From Bradyrhizobium sp. C9 (GTDB lineage: Bacteria > Pseudomonadota > Alphaproteobacteria > Rhizobiales > Xanthobacteraceae), in NCBI RefSeq assembly GCF_002532045.1, contig NZ_NWTG01000036.1:1-61838 (forward strand): DNA of 61,838 nucleotides. The letters are read 5' to 3'. Every line of letters starts with the position of its first letter. Position 1 is the stretch's first letter. Both the position numbers and the translations under genes were made by a program. The notes beneath the pieces were generated by a model, which saw only the letters and a program-made list of their open reading frames with translations, made no database searches and was not told where the DNA came from. Positions 50,938 through 59,227 of this stretch are shown piece by piece.

Positions 50938-52263
50938 TTAGCGTTCCGTTTCCAAACCCGACAGGATTTGAGCGAGTTGCCGGTAGCCGTCGCCGAGGCT
51001 GGTCGCCTCGTCCTTGGCCTGGCGCAGGAAGCTTTCCAAGGGCTCGTGCAGCCGGATCGCCTCGTCCACCTCGGGGCTGGAACCCGGCCGGTAGGCACCG
51101 AGCCGGATCAGCTCCTCCATGTCGGCATAGGTCGCCATCACCTGCCGCGCCTTGTTGATGTAGGGCAGGAAGTCGGGGTTGGCCGACTTCGGCATGGTGC
51201 GCGAGACGGATTTGAGGATGTTGACCGCGGGATAGCGGCCGCGCTCGGCGATCGCCCGCTGCATCACGATATGGCCGTCGAGGATGCCGCGCACCGCGTC
51301 CGCGATCGGCTCGTTGTGATCGTCGCCGTCGACCAGCACGGTGAAGATCGCGGTGATGGTGCCGACGCCGGTGCCCGGCCCTGCCCGCTCGAGCAGCTTC
51401 GGCAATTCGGTGAACACGGTCGGCGTGTAGCCCTTGGCAGTCGGCGGCTCGCCGGCCGAGAGACCGATCTCGCGCTGCGCCATCGCAAAGCGCGTCACCG
51501 AGTCCATCAGGCACAGCACGTCCTGGTCCTCGTCGCGGAAATACTCGGCGATCGCGAGCGTCAGATACGCCGCCTGGCGCCGCATCAGCGCCGGCTCGTC
51601 CGAAGTGGCGACCACTACGACCGAGCGCGCCAGCCCCTCCTCCCCGAGATCCTCCTGGAGGAATTCCTGCACCTCGCGGCCGCGTTCGCCGATCAGCCCG
51701 ATCACCGAGATCGCGGCATCGACATTGCGCGCCAGCATCGAGAGCAGCACCGACTTGCCGACGCCGGAGCCCGCGAAGATGCCGAGCCGCTGGCCGCGGC
51801 AGCAGGTCAGGAAGGTATTGAGACCTCGGACACCGAGGTCGAGCGGCGGACCGACGCGCCTGCGCGAATGTGCCGGCGGCGGCGAGTTGCGGTAGGACAT
51901 CGGCGAGGCGCCCTGGACCAGCGGCCCCTTGCCGTCGATCGGCTCGCCCATCGCATTGACGACGCGGCCGAGCCAGGCCGGCGACGGCCGCACCTGGCTC
52001 GCCGCGTTGGCGATCACGGCGCGGCAGCCGCGCCTGACGCCCTCGAGCCCGCCGAACGGCATCACCACCGCGTTCTCGCCGGAGAAGCCGATCACCTCAG
52101 CCGGGATGAAGCGGCCGGCGCCGACGTCGATCACGATGCGGGCGCCGACCGACATTGCGTGAATGGGGCCGGCGATCTCGACCATGAGCCCGCGGACGCC
52201 GACCACACGGCCATAAATATTGACGCCGTCGATGTCCCCGATCTGCTCCGCGAGCGCCTTCAT
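50938..52263 (-). CDS. fliI: Flagellum-specific ATPase FliI
   Basis: A 441-residue F1-ATPase-beta-like protein: N-terminal barrel (to about 90), Walker A GIFAGSGVGKSVLL (about 155-168), Walker B VLCLMDSVTRFAMAQREI and the C-terminal helical domain. It energises loading of flagellar export substrates with FliH and FliJ. ATG 52263 follows AAGG; the frame continues eight codons upstream but without a ribosome site. It diverges from ctrA, and the shared region has a CtrA-like box close to fliI. Confidence 0.95.
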   Translation of the reverse strand: MKALAEQIGDIDGVNIYGRVVGVRGLMVEIAGPIHAMSVGARIVIDVGAGRFIPAEVIGFSGENAVVMPFGGLEGVRRGCRAVIANAASQVRPSPAWLGRVVNAMGEPIDGKGPLVQGASPMSYRNSPPPAHSRRRVGPPLDLGVRGLNTFLTCCRGQRLGIFAGSGVGKSVLLSMLARNVDAAISVIGLIGERGREVQEFLQEDLGEEGLARSVVVVATSDEPALMRRQAAYLTLAIAEYFRDEDQDVLCLMDSVTRFAMAQREIGLSAGEPPTAKGYTPTVFTELPKLLERAGPGTGVGTITAIFTVLVDGDDHNEPIADAVRGILDGHIVMQRAIAERGRYPAVNILKSVSRTMPKSANPDFLPYINKARQVMATYADMEELIRLGAYRPGSSPEVDEAIRLHEPLESFLRQAKDEATSLGDGYRQLAQILSGLETER

Positions 52264-52630
52264 TGCGAAAACCTTAAGTTTCCGCAATTTTGCTCCGGCC
52301 GCTTAACTTCGTGTTTACCCGCATCATTAATCATTGCGTCACTGTCTTTGGTGACTGAGGTCGCTCGCCCATCAGAAGAAGGGCGAGTCGCGAGAGTCGG
52401 TTAGGCCCGGCTCTTAATGTGGAAACTGAACGAGCGCGGTTAGGAAAAGCTTCTTCTACGCAATATCTTAGGGCGATTCGACAAAAATTGCACGGTTAGA
52501 GCTTGCGTCGAGGAATCAGTTTTTGTTAACCATATCTCGTCAGGATCCGAATCAGTTGTTCAAAGGCGTTTTGTGAGTGCCGCAAGTGCGGCCGACCTGA
52601 CGCCCGGAGCGGCGACTATAGGGGACTGGC
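52264..52630. promoter_or_regulatory. Divergent fliI / ctrA control region
   Basis: This 367-bp region has a CtrA-like box TTAA-cttcgtg-TTTA at 52303-52317, close to fliI, and three GANTC (CcrM methylation) sites at 52475, 52513 and 52549, close to ctrA. AT-rich blocks such as TTTTTGTTAACC (52520-52531) probably hold the ctrA promoters. Confidence 0.6.
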
Positions 52631-53332
52631 ATGCGCGTTTTGCTGATTGAAGATGATAGCGCCGTCGCGCAGTCGATCGAATTGATGCTCAAATCCGAGA
52701 GTTTCAACGTCTACACGACGGATCTCGGTGAAGAAGGCGTCGATCTCGGCAAGCTTTACGACTACGACATCATCCTGCTCGACCTCAACCTGCCCGACAT
52801 GTCCGGCTACGACGTGCTCAAGCAGCTCCGGGTTTCGAAGATCAAGACCCCCATTCTGATCCTCTCCGGCCTCGCCGGCATCGAGGACAAGGTCAAGGGT
52901 CTCGGCGTCGGCGCCGACGACTACATGACCAAACCCTTCCACAAGGACGAGCTGGTCGCCCGCATCCACGCGATCGTGCGCCGCTCCAAGGGTCACGCCC
53001 AGTCGGTCATCCAGACCGGCGATCTCGTGGTCAATCTGGACACCAAGACGGTCGAGGTCGGCGGTCAGCGCGTGCACCTCACCGGCAAGGAATACCAGAT
53101 GCTGGAGCTGCTCTCGCTCCGCAAGGGCACCACGCTCACCAAGGAAATGTTCCTCAACCATCTCTACGGCGGCATGGATGAGCCGGAGCTGAAGATCATC
53201 GACGTCTTCATCTGCAAGCTCCGCAAGAAGCTCGCCAACGCCTCCGAGGGCCGCAATTTCATCGAGACTGTGTGGGGCCGCGGCTACGTGCTGCGCGAGC
53301 CGCACGAGGCCGACGAGCGCATTCCCGCCTGA
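52631..53332 (+). CDS. ctrA: Cell-cycle response regulator CtrA
   Basis: A 233-residue OmpR-type regulator. Receiver domain 1-120 with acidic pocket E7-D8-D9, phospho-acceptor D51 (ILLDLNLPDMSG) and the conserved Lys in YMTKPFHKDEL. Winged-helix domain 125-225 (LTGKEYQMLELLSLRKGTTL, KIIDVFICKLRKKLANAS). It is the alphaproteobacterial master regulator of division, polar development and motility. The near-identity to CtrA throughout makes the call firm. It is a single-gene transcript with a terminator right after. Confidence 0.97.
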   Translation: MRVLLIEDDSAVAQSIELMLKSESFNVYTTDLGEEGVDLGKLYDYDIILLDLNLPDMSGYDVLKQLRVSKIKTPILILSGLAGIEDKVKGLGVGADDYMTKPFHKDELVARIHAIVRRSKGHAQSVIQTGDLVVNLDTKTVEVGGQRVHLTGKEYQMLELLSLRKGTTLTKEMFLNHLYGGMDEPELKIIDVFICKLRKKLANASEGRNFIETVWGRGYVLREPHEADERIPA

Positions 53333-53360
53333 CGCGTCGCTTTCTGCAGCAAACCTCCTC

Positions 53361-53392
53361 AACCCCGCCGCAAACGGCGGGGTTTTTGTTTT
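53361..53392 (+). terminator. ctrA terminator
   Basis: CCCCGCCG-caaa-CGGCGGGG is followed by TTTTTGTTTT, 30 bases after the stop codon. Confidence 0.9.
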
Positions 53393-53398
53393 GGGAGG

Positions 53399-54985
53399 TT
53401 ACGCCACCGGGATCGCGGTCAGGGCGGCCAGCAGATCCGCGCCCTTCGGAACGCCGAGCCCGGTGCAGGCGCTCCAGCCGGGGCCGGCATCGTAGCCCTT
53501 GCCGCCGACGCGGTTGTTGCCCTGCACGACCGCACGGAATGCGCCGGGGTTGGCGTAAAGCGCGGCGTTGAGCAGGCCGATCTGCTCGCCGCGCGCGGCG
53601 ATCGCAATTGCGACCAAAGCGGCCCATAGCGGTGTCGCGGCGCTGGTCCCGCTCATCGCCATCGCCTGTCCGTTGACGATGATGCGGTAGCCCGGGCTCG
53701 CCGACGCCGCGCAGGCGACATCAGGGACGCCGCGCCTGGTAGCGCCGTCGTTCTGCGATTTCGGCAGCGTCACATGCGACTGAAAATCGGGGACCGGAAA
53801 CGCGTCACTGATGCCGCCGCCGGTGCCGACCGCGCCGGCATTCCACACCGCCTCCGCTGCAGCCGATCCATTGCCCTCAGCAAGCACGGGCTGGGTGCCG
53901 CCGCAGCTCGTCGCATAGGGGCTCGAGGCGGGAAACCAGACATGGACCTTGCCGTCGGTCAGGCCGCTCGTCGCGAGCTGATCACCCGAGGCGAACAGCA
54001 CGCTGACGCGCAGCCGCGCGGCATCGGCCAGCACCGCCTGCATCGCATCGCGCCCCGGCTCGGTCCAGTATTTCTCCGCGCTGCCCCAGCTGACGGAGAC
54101 CACCTGCGGCGCATGCTCTTCATCGAACACCGCCTGATGGATCGCGTCCGTCAGACCGGCGGCGGAGTTCTCGGCAAAGTAGACCACGATCTTGCCCTTC
54201 GGCAGCAGGCCGGCGAGCACCTGGAGGTCGAGCGCGATCTCCTGATCGGCGACATCGTTGCTGCCGAAGCTGCCATCATTGCCGGTCGGCGGCACGTTGA
54301 CGACAACCGGCGGCGGCCGGTTCATGCCGGCCACGGCCATGGCGAGATCGCTCGCGAGATAGCCGCCACCGAGCGCGACGATGCCGACACAGGTCGACGA
54401 CACGTCGCGATCCAGCGGAATGCCGTAGAGCGCCGCGATGTCGGTCGGCCACAGTCCGTTGCCGCTGCCCGCGTCGGCCTCGGCCTGCACCAGCGGCGTC
54501 CTGGTCCGCAGCGGCCGCTGATCGAAGCCGAGGATGGCGCGGGTCCATGGCGCGATCTCGGTCGGCACCGTCAAGCCGCCGACGCGGGCACGAAACGCGC
54601 GCGCGCCGTCGCGGTAGATGCGAAGCGTCGCGCCGAAGATCTCTGCCATCTGCCGCGCGGTGCCTTCCAGCTCGACCGTTCGCGCGAGCGGATCGCTGCG
54701 GCCGACGGTCAAGCCCCGCTCCGCGGCCAGGTGCACCACGCGCGCGATGGCGCGGGCATGGCTGCGATGGCGCTGCGTTGCGAGCTGATGCCGCGTGATC
54801 GGCCCTGCGAACCGGGCCAGATCCCCGGCGCTGCCCGGCGCAAACTTGTCGGGGGTGCGCCGCTTCACATAGACCACGATGGGAATCCGCTCGTCGGGAT
54901 CGACATCGCCGACCAGCGTCGCACCATCAGGCGCGGCGCGGTTGCTGCCGGCGAGCGGAACCCTGCGCTCGGAGGTGGCCGCCAT
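53399..54985 (-). CDS. S53 serine-carboxyl peptidase (sedolisin/kumamolisin-like)
   Basis: A 528-residue protein with a pro-kumamolisin activation domain (about 35-170) and an S53 catalytic domain. The Glu/Asp pair is in DVADQEIALDLQVL, the nucleophile Ser in MAMSGTSAATPLWAA, and a Ca-binding end follows (YDAGPGWSACTGLGVPKG). It digests proteins at acid pH after self-activation. No classic signal peptide is present, as in some kumamolisins. The start is ATG 54985, 10 bases after the cytochrome-like gene's stop, so it is co-transcribed with it. Confidence 0.9.
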   Translation of the reverse strand: MAATSERRVPLAGSNRAAPDGATLVGDVDPDERIPIVVYVKRRTPDKFAPGSAGDLARFAGPITRHQLATQRHRSHARAIARVVHLAAERGLTVGRSDPLARTVELEGTARQMAEIFGATLRIYRDGARAFRARVGGLTVPTEIAPWTRAILGFDQRPLRTRTPLVQAEADAGSGNGLWPTDIAALYGIPLDRDVSSTCVGIVALGGGYLASDLAMAVAGMNRPPPVVVNVPPTGNDGSFGSNDVADQEIALDLQVLAGLLPKGKIVVYFAENSAAGLTDAIHQAVFDEEHAPQVVSVSWGSAEKYWTEPGRDAMQAVLADAARLRVSVLFASGDQLATSGLTDGKVHVWFPASSPYATSCGGTQPVLAEGNGSAAAEAVWNAGAVGTGGGISDAFPVPDFQSHVTLPKSQNDGATRRGVPDVACAASASPGYRIIVNGQAMAMSGTSAATPLWAALVAIAIAARGEQIGLLNAALYANPGAFRAVVQGNNRVGGKGYDAGPGWSACTGLGVPKGADLLAALTAIPVA

Positions 54986-54995
54986 CGCTGCGATC

Positions 54996-56183
54996 TCACT
55001 TGCCGCTACATGGCGTCGGCTGCACCGGAGTTTGCGTATCGTCGTAGGCGCAGAACGGGATCGACCACACGAAATCGGCCGAGGTCGCGATGCGGGTGAG
55101 ACCGGGCTTGCCTTCGAAGATCGGCGGCTGGCCCGAGAACTTCCAATACCATTCCGGCAGCAGCGGCCCGAGCGGAGCGACCGGGCCATTCGGACCGAAC
55201 GACAGGAATCCCGCCTGCGACGCCGGCGTGCCGTCCGCCTTGAAGGCCGCGCGGCCGTGGCAGGTGATGCAGGACGATGTCGCGACGAAGCCGTTCTCGG
55301 TGACGGAATTGCCGACCCTGATGTCGAGCCCGACATTGTCGACGAAATCGGCCTGGGATCCCTTCAGGCAATAGTTGTTGTAGACCGGATCGATGTCCGC
55401 GCTCGACAGCATCGCGGTCAGTGCGGCCGTCTTCACACAATCCGGATAGCCCTGGCCGGCGGTCCGGTTCGACGGCACGAACGCGGTCTGCGCGCCGAAA
55501 TTATCGCGGCAGCCGATGATGTCGCAGCGGCTCGGATTGAAGCGGTGCTCGAACGTCGCCCAGGTCCAGTTCGGCACCTGCTTGCTGATGACATGCATCG
55601 AAACCAGGGCGTATTGCACGCCGGCCGCGCTGTTGACGTGATAGAGCTGCGGCACCTGCGCCACCGTCACCTTGTTGTTGGTGAATTGCGGAATGTCGCT
55701 GACCGGCATCCAATTGCCCTTCACCTCGATCGAATCGACCGGGAACGACAGCTGCTTGCCGAAGGCGGCCTTCAGCCCTGAGCGCTTGTAGAGATTGTTC
55801 TGCACGATGAAGTCGAACGTCGCCTTGTTGTGGCGCGCTTCCTCCATCTCGCCCTGCGCGGCTCCGGGCGGCAGCGCCGGCAGCAAACCGCCGCTCTCCT
55901 GCACGCCTTCTCGCGCCACCTGCGGCAGGATCGGCGCACGCAGCGACGGCGGCGTTGCGGCGGCCGGGAACTGCGGATTGGGCTGGAACAGATCGGTATC
56001 GCTCGCCCAGGTCTCGAACGTCGAATTGCTGCCGCCCGCGCGGGTGTTGGCCTGGATGAAGATCTGCCAGGCGACCTGATCCGGCGCGCTCATCGCGGGA
56101 TTCGGCGGCGATTGCGCCGCGGCCGGAAGCGCGGGAAGCACCAGCAGACCACAGACGAGCAGCGTGTCGATCGACCTTCTCAT
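54996..56183 (-). CDS. Secreted c-type cytochrome-like protein
   Basis: A 395-residue protein with a signal peptide (MRRSIDTLLVCGLLVLPALP AAA) and one haem-attachment motif C305-I-T-C308-H309 (SSCITCHGRAAF). The first 300 residues carry no family I recognise but hold several other cysteines (SRCDIIGCRDN). ATG 56183 follows GGAGA. It is probably periplasmic and may donate or accept electrons. It lies between a small unknown gene and the S53 peptidase in one leftward operon. Confidence 0.75.
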   Translation of the reverse strand: MRRSIDTLLVCGLLVLPALPAAAQSPPNPAMSAPDQVAWQIFIQANTRAGGSNSTFETWASDTDLFQPNPQFPAAATPPSLRAPILPQVAREGVQESGGLLPALPPGAAQGEMEEARHNKATFDFIVQNNLYKRSGLKAAFGKQLSFPVDSIEVKGNWMPVSDIPQFTNNKVTVAQVPQLYHVNSAAGVQYALVSMHVISKQVPNWTWATFEHRFNPSRCDIIGCRDNFGAQTAFVPSNRTAGQGYPDCVKTAALTAMLSSADIDPVYNNYCLKGSQADFVDNVGLDIRVGNSVTENGFVATSSCITCHGRAAFKADGTPASQAGFLSFGPNGPVAPLGPLLPEWYWKFSGQPPIFEGKPGLTRIATSADFVWSIPFCAYDDTQTPVQPTPCSGK

Positions 56184-56232
56184 CTTGCTCTCCACATTGG
56201 ATTCAAGGTTGGGGTTCAAGGTTGCAATCCGT

Positions 56233-56532
56233 TCAAGGTTGGAATCCGTCCCCCATCCAGCTCGCATAGGTATCGAGCGCGTCCTGCGACCATCGGTGAC
56301 CGGGCGGCATGAAGCCGGACGACAGCGCAGCGAAGACACGGCGTGCGTTGGCGTGATCGGCAAAGTCATCATTGCCGGCCGGGTCGCAGATCCAGCCGGC
56401 GTCACCGAGCCGAACGCCCTTTGGGGTCATGCAGGCGATGTCGCCCGGTCGAAACATCGGCAGGATGTCGTTGCCAAAACTGGTCGTCATCGGGATCACC
56501 GAACCCATTCGCGACTTCACTTCTGGTTGCAT
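56233..56532 (-). CDS. Small protein linked to cytochrome-like gene
   Basis: A 99-residue frame (ATG 56532; ATG 56490 is a shorter alternative). The second half (FRPGDIACMTPKGVRL ... HANARRVFAALSSGFMPPGH ... WSQDALDTYASWMGDG) resembles a little-known family of small proteins with an LFRP-x-DI start and an SG-x-MPP...W end that accompanies secreted redox proteins. It has no haem motif of its own. It ends 50 bases before the cytochrome-like gene. Confidence 0.6.
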   Translation of the reverse strand: MQPEVKSRMGSVIPMTTSFGNDILPMFRPGDIACMTPKGVRLGDAGWICDPAGNDDFADHANARRVFAALSSGFMPPGHRWSQDALDTYASWMGDGFQP

Positions 56533-56706
56533 ATCGTATATGCGACTATCGCGGGGGCCGCTGTGAAGCGGCTCACACCGCCACGCAGCAATTTTCCGCC
56601 GGCAGTCCGCGGCCACCGCAGCCCACAGCTCAGATCGAACCGAAGCTTCGCGAACCGCGACCAATCAGCTATAGGATGACCATCTAGGGCTGTTCGGGCG
56701 CATCAC

Positions 56707-57111
56707 ATGATCCTGCAATCCCTCGCCGGCCTGCCGGCGTTCCTGGTCTATTTCTGCACGGCGCTGATCGCCGTGGTCGCCTACCTCTTCGTCTACACGC
56801 GCGTCACGCCGCATGACGAATTCCAGCTGATCCGCGACAACGATCCGGCGGCGGCGATCGCGCTGGGCTTAAGCCTGCTCGGCTTCGTGCTGCCTGTTGT
56901 CAGCGCGATCGCCCATTCCGCCAATGTGATCGACTGCATGATCTGGAGCATCATCGCGCTGATCGTGCAGATCATCGTCTTCTACATCGTCAAAATTCCG
57001 GTGCCGAACCTGTCGGCGCGGATCGCCTCCGGCGAGATGGCGGCGGCGATCTGGCTCGGACTGTCCTCGCTGGCCGCAGGCGCCCTGAACGCGGCCTGCA
57101 TGATCTACTGA
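56707..57111 (+). CDS. DUF350 membrane protein (YjfL-like)
   Basis: A 134-residue inner-membrane protein with four predicted spans (FLVYFCTALIAVVAYLFVYT; AIALGLSLLGFVLPVVSAIA; the IIALIVQIIVFYIV span; the final LGLSSLAAGALNAACMIY). The family is DUF350, E. coli YjfL. In E. coli yjfL stands with yjfM and the ATP-grasp gene yjfC; here a glutathionylspermidine-synthase-like gene follows three genes later, so the group is preserved. Function unknown. Confidence 0.8.
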   Translation: MILQSLAGLPAFLVYFCTALIAVVAYLFVYTRVTPHDEFQLIRDNDPAAAIALGLSLLGFVLPVVSAIAHSANVIDCMIWSIIALIVQIIVFYIVKIPVPNLSARIASGEMAAAIWLGLSSLAAGALNAACMIY

Positions 57112-57127
57112 GCCATTGAGCCGAACC

Positions 57128-57547
57128 ATGGCGCGCAAACCCAACCCGGAATTCGGCAAGCGGCGGCCAAGCGTGCCGGCAGTGGCGACGCGGCCGGAGC
57201 CGCCTTCCAAGCGCTCCAACCATGTCGCGCTGCTGATGATGGGCACACTCGCGGTCGGCGGCGGCGCCTACGCGCTGATGCCGCGGCAGAATTGCCAGCC
57301 CGTCCCGCCGCCGCCTCCGGGCGTGACCGCGCCGGCCCCCGTGCAACCCGGCGCCGATTGCGCGCCGCACAGCTCGTCATCCGGGTCGGGCGGCGGCGGT
57401 GGCGGCAGCTCGTCGCGCAGCAGCTTCTACAGCGGCAGCTCCTCGTCCGGCGGCTCTTCATCCTCGTCGGGTGCATCGTCAAGCTCGTCGGTCAGCCGGG
57501 GCGGCTTCGGCTCGTTCGCGCATGCGTTCGGCTTCGGCGGCAGCTGA
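57128..57547 (+). CDS. Ser/Gly-rich membrane-anchored protein (DUF1190/YgiB-like position)
   Basis: A 139-residue protein: basic N-terminal part, one membrane segment (VALLMMGTLAVGGGAYALM), then a Pro-rich patch with two cysteines and a long Ser/Gly-rich tail (FYSGSSSSGGSSSSSG, ending RGGFGSFAHAFGFGGS). The tail type and gene place match YgiB/YjfM (DUF1190), partners of DUF350 and ATP-grasp genes, though sequence similarity outside the tail is slight. It starts 16 bp after the DUF350 gene. Confidence 0.65.
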   Translation: MARKPNPEFGKRRPSVPAVATRPEPPSKRSNHVALLMMGTLAVGGGAYALMPRQNCQPVPPPPPGVTAPAPVQPGADCAPHSSSSGSGGGGGGSSSRSSFYSGSSSSGGSSSSSGASSSSSVSRGGFGSFAHAFGFGGS

Positions 57548-57643
57548 CACGCACTTTGCCGTGTCGTCATGCGCTTTCGCTTGCCCGGCGATCGGAGCTG
57601 ATGGACACTCGGCGCGGCGCCGCAGAAGGCAAGGATCGCGTCC

Positions 57644-57859
57644 ATGAAACGCTCGCGACGGGTCTGGCTGAAACTGATGGGAAGCGTCGCGATCAGCGCA
57701 GCCTCGATCGGCCTGTCGCCAAGCCAGGCCAGCAGTCATCACCATGCGGGGCACAAAGCCAGGCGGAAGCCCGAGCAGATATCACCCTCCGGCGGCTTCG
57801 GCGACGCGCCGCGCAGCATCGCCCGCTACGACAACGGTCTCGCGCATGGCGGCGGCTGA
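57644..57859 (+). CDS. Small exported protein
   Basis: A 71-residue frame with a signal-like start (RVWLKLMGSVAISAASIGLS) and a His-rich, basic mature part (SHHHAGHKARRKPE ... ending GLAHGGG). AAGGAT precedes the ATG. It lies between the Ser-rich protein and the ligase gene in the same direction. It may be another surface partner of the group. Family unknown. Confidence 0.55.
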   Translation: MKRSRRVWLKLMGSVAISAASIGLSPSQASSHHHAGHKARRKPEQISPSGGFGDAPRSIARYDNGLAHGGG

Positions 57860-57901
57860 CACCGAACTGACACGCATCGTCTGAAGATCACGGACCCCTT
57901 C

Positions 57902-59059
57902 ATGCAACGCATCGCATGTTCCGAGCGCGACGATTGGCAGGCGACCGCCGAAGGCGTCGGCTTCACCTTCCACACCATCGACGGCGAACGTTACTGGGAC
58001 GAGCGCGCCTATTACGCCTTCACGCTCGACGAGATCGAGCGCGATATCGAGGTGCCGACCGGCGAGATCGACGCGATGTGCCTCGAGCTCGCCGGACGCG
58101 CGGTCAAGGATGAACAATATCTGCGCCGGCTGAGGATACCGGAAGCGTTCTGGGACCTGATTGCAGCAAGCTGGCGCCGCAAGGAGCCGAGCCTATACGG
58201 CCGGCTCGACCTCAAATTCAGCGGCAGCGGCCCGGCCAAGCTGCTCGAATACAATGCCGACACGCCGACCTCGATCTTCGAGGCCGCGGTGTTTCAGTGG
58301 ACCTGGCTCGAGCAGGCGATCGAACGCAACATCATCCCGAAGCGCGCCGACCAGTTCAACTCGATCCACGAGGCGCTGATCGAGGCCTGGAAGACGATCG
58401 GCGCGACCCGGGCGCTGCACCTCACCGGGCTGACCGGCAATGCCGAGGATGCCGGCACGCTCGCCTATCTCGAGGACACCGCCGCGCAGGCCGGGCTGAA
58501 GACCACGCTGCTCGACATCGAACAGATCGGGCTACGCAATGACGGCCAGTTCGTCGACCTCGACGAAAACCCGATCGCGCTCGCGTTCAAGCTCTATCCA
58601 TGGGAATGGATGTTTCACGACGCGTTCGGCAAGAACCTCAGCTCGGCGCCGACGCAATGGATCGAGCCGCCGTGGAAGGCGATCTTGTCCAACAAGGGCA
58701 TCCTGCCGCTGTTGTGGGAGATGTTCCCGAACCACCCCAATCTGCTGCCGGCGTATTTCGAGGACGACCCGCAGGCCGCGCAGCTCGGCACCTCGTTCGT
58801 GCGCAAACCGATCTATTCGCGCGAGGGCGCCAATGTCGAACTGGTCAGCGCCGGCATCACGCTGGTCGCGGAGGAAGGCCCCTACGGCGCCGAGGGCTTC
58901 ATCCGGCAGGCCCTCGCGCCGCTGCCGAATTTCTCCGGGCAATACCCCGTGCTCGGCAGCTGGCTGGTTGACGGCACGCCCTGCGGCCTCTCGATCCGCG
59001 AGGACGAGAACCCGATCACCGGCAACACCTCGCGCTTCCTGCCGCACGCGATTTTATGA
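57902..59059 (+). CDS. Glutathionylspermidine-synthase-like ATP-grasp ligase (YgiC/YjfC)
   Basis: A 385-residue ATP-grasp enzyme with the family motifs SGSGPAKLLEYNADTPTS, EPPWKAILSNKGILPLLWEM and FVRKPIYSREGANVEL. It lacks the amidase half of Gsp synthetase/amidase, as in YgiC and YjfC, which ligate unknown peptide and amine partners. The first Met at 57902 fits the family N terminus (MQRIACSERDDWQATAE). It ends the DUF350-led group and is followed by a dispersed repeat. Confidence 0.9.
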   Translation: MQRIACSERDDWQATAEGVGFTFHTIDGERYWDERAYYAFTLDEIERDIEVPTGEIDAMCLELAGRAVKDEQYLRRLRIPEAFWDLIAASWRRKEPSLYGRLDLKFSGSGPAKLLEYNADTPTSIFEAAVFQWTWLEQAIERNIIPKRADQFNSIHEALIEAWKTIGATRALHLTGLTGNAEDAGTLAYLEDTAAQAGLKTTLLDIEQIGLRNDGQFVDLDENPIALAFKLYPWEWMFHDAFGKNLSSAPTQWIEPPWKAILSNKGILPLLWEMFPNHPNLLPAYFEDDPQAAQLGTSFVRKPIYSREGANVELVSAGITLVAEEGPYGAEGFIRQALAPLPNFSGQYPVLGSWLVDGTPCGLSIREDENPITGNTSRFLPHAIL

Positions 59060-59082
59060 GGGCATAGAAGCGCGCTGTACTT

Positions 59083-59189
59083 CCCCGTCATCCTGAGGTG
59101 CGAGCGGAGCGAGCCTCGAAGGATGCACGGCCCGGCTGGTGGCCGTCGACCCTTCGAGACGCCGCTTCGCGGCTCCTCAGGGTGACGGG
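59083..59189. repeat. Dispersed hairpin repeat family 2, copy 2
   Basis: CCGTCATCCTGAGGTGCGAG and CTCCTCAGGGTGACGG form the ends, as in the copy at 22819-22945. The inner CTCGAAGGATGCACGGCC block is identical. It lies between the convergent ligase and cheR genes. Confidence 0.8.
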
Positions 59190-59227
59190 CCAGGCAGCTT
59201 CGCGCCTGCAAATTCGGAAGATCCAGC

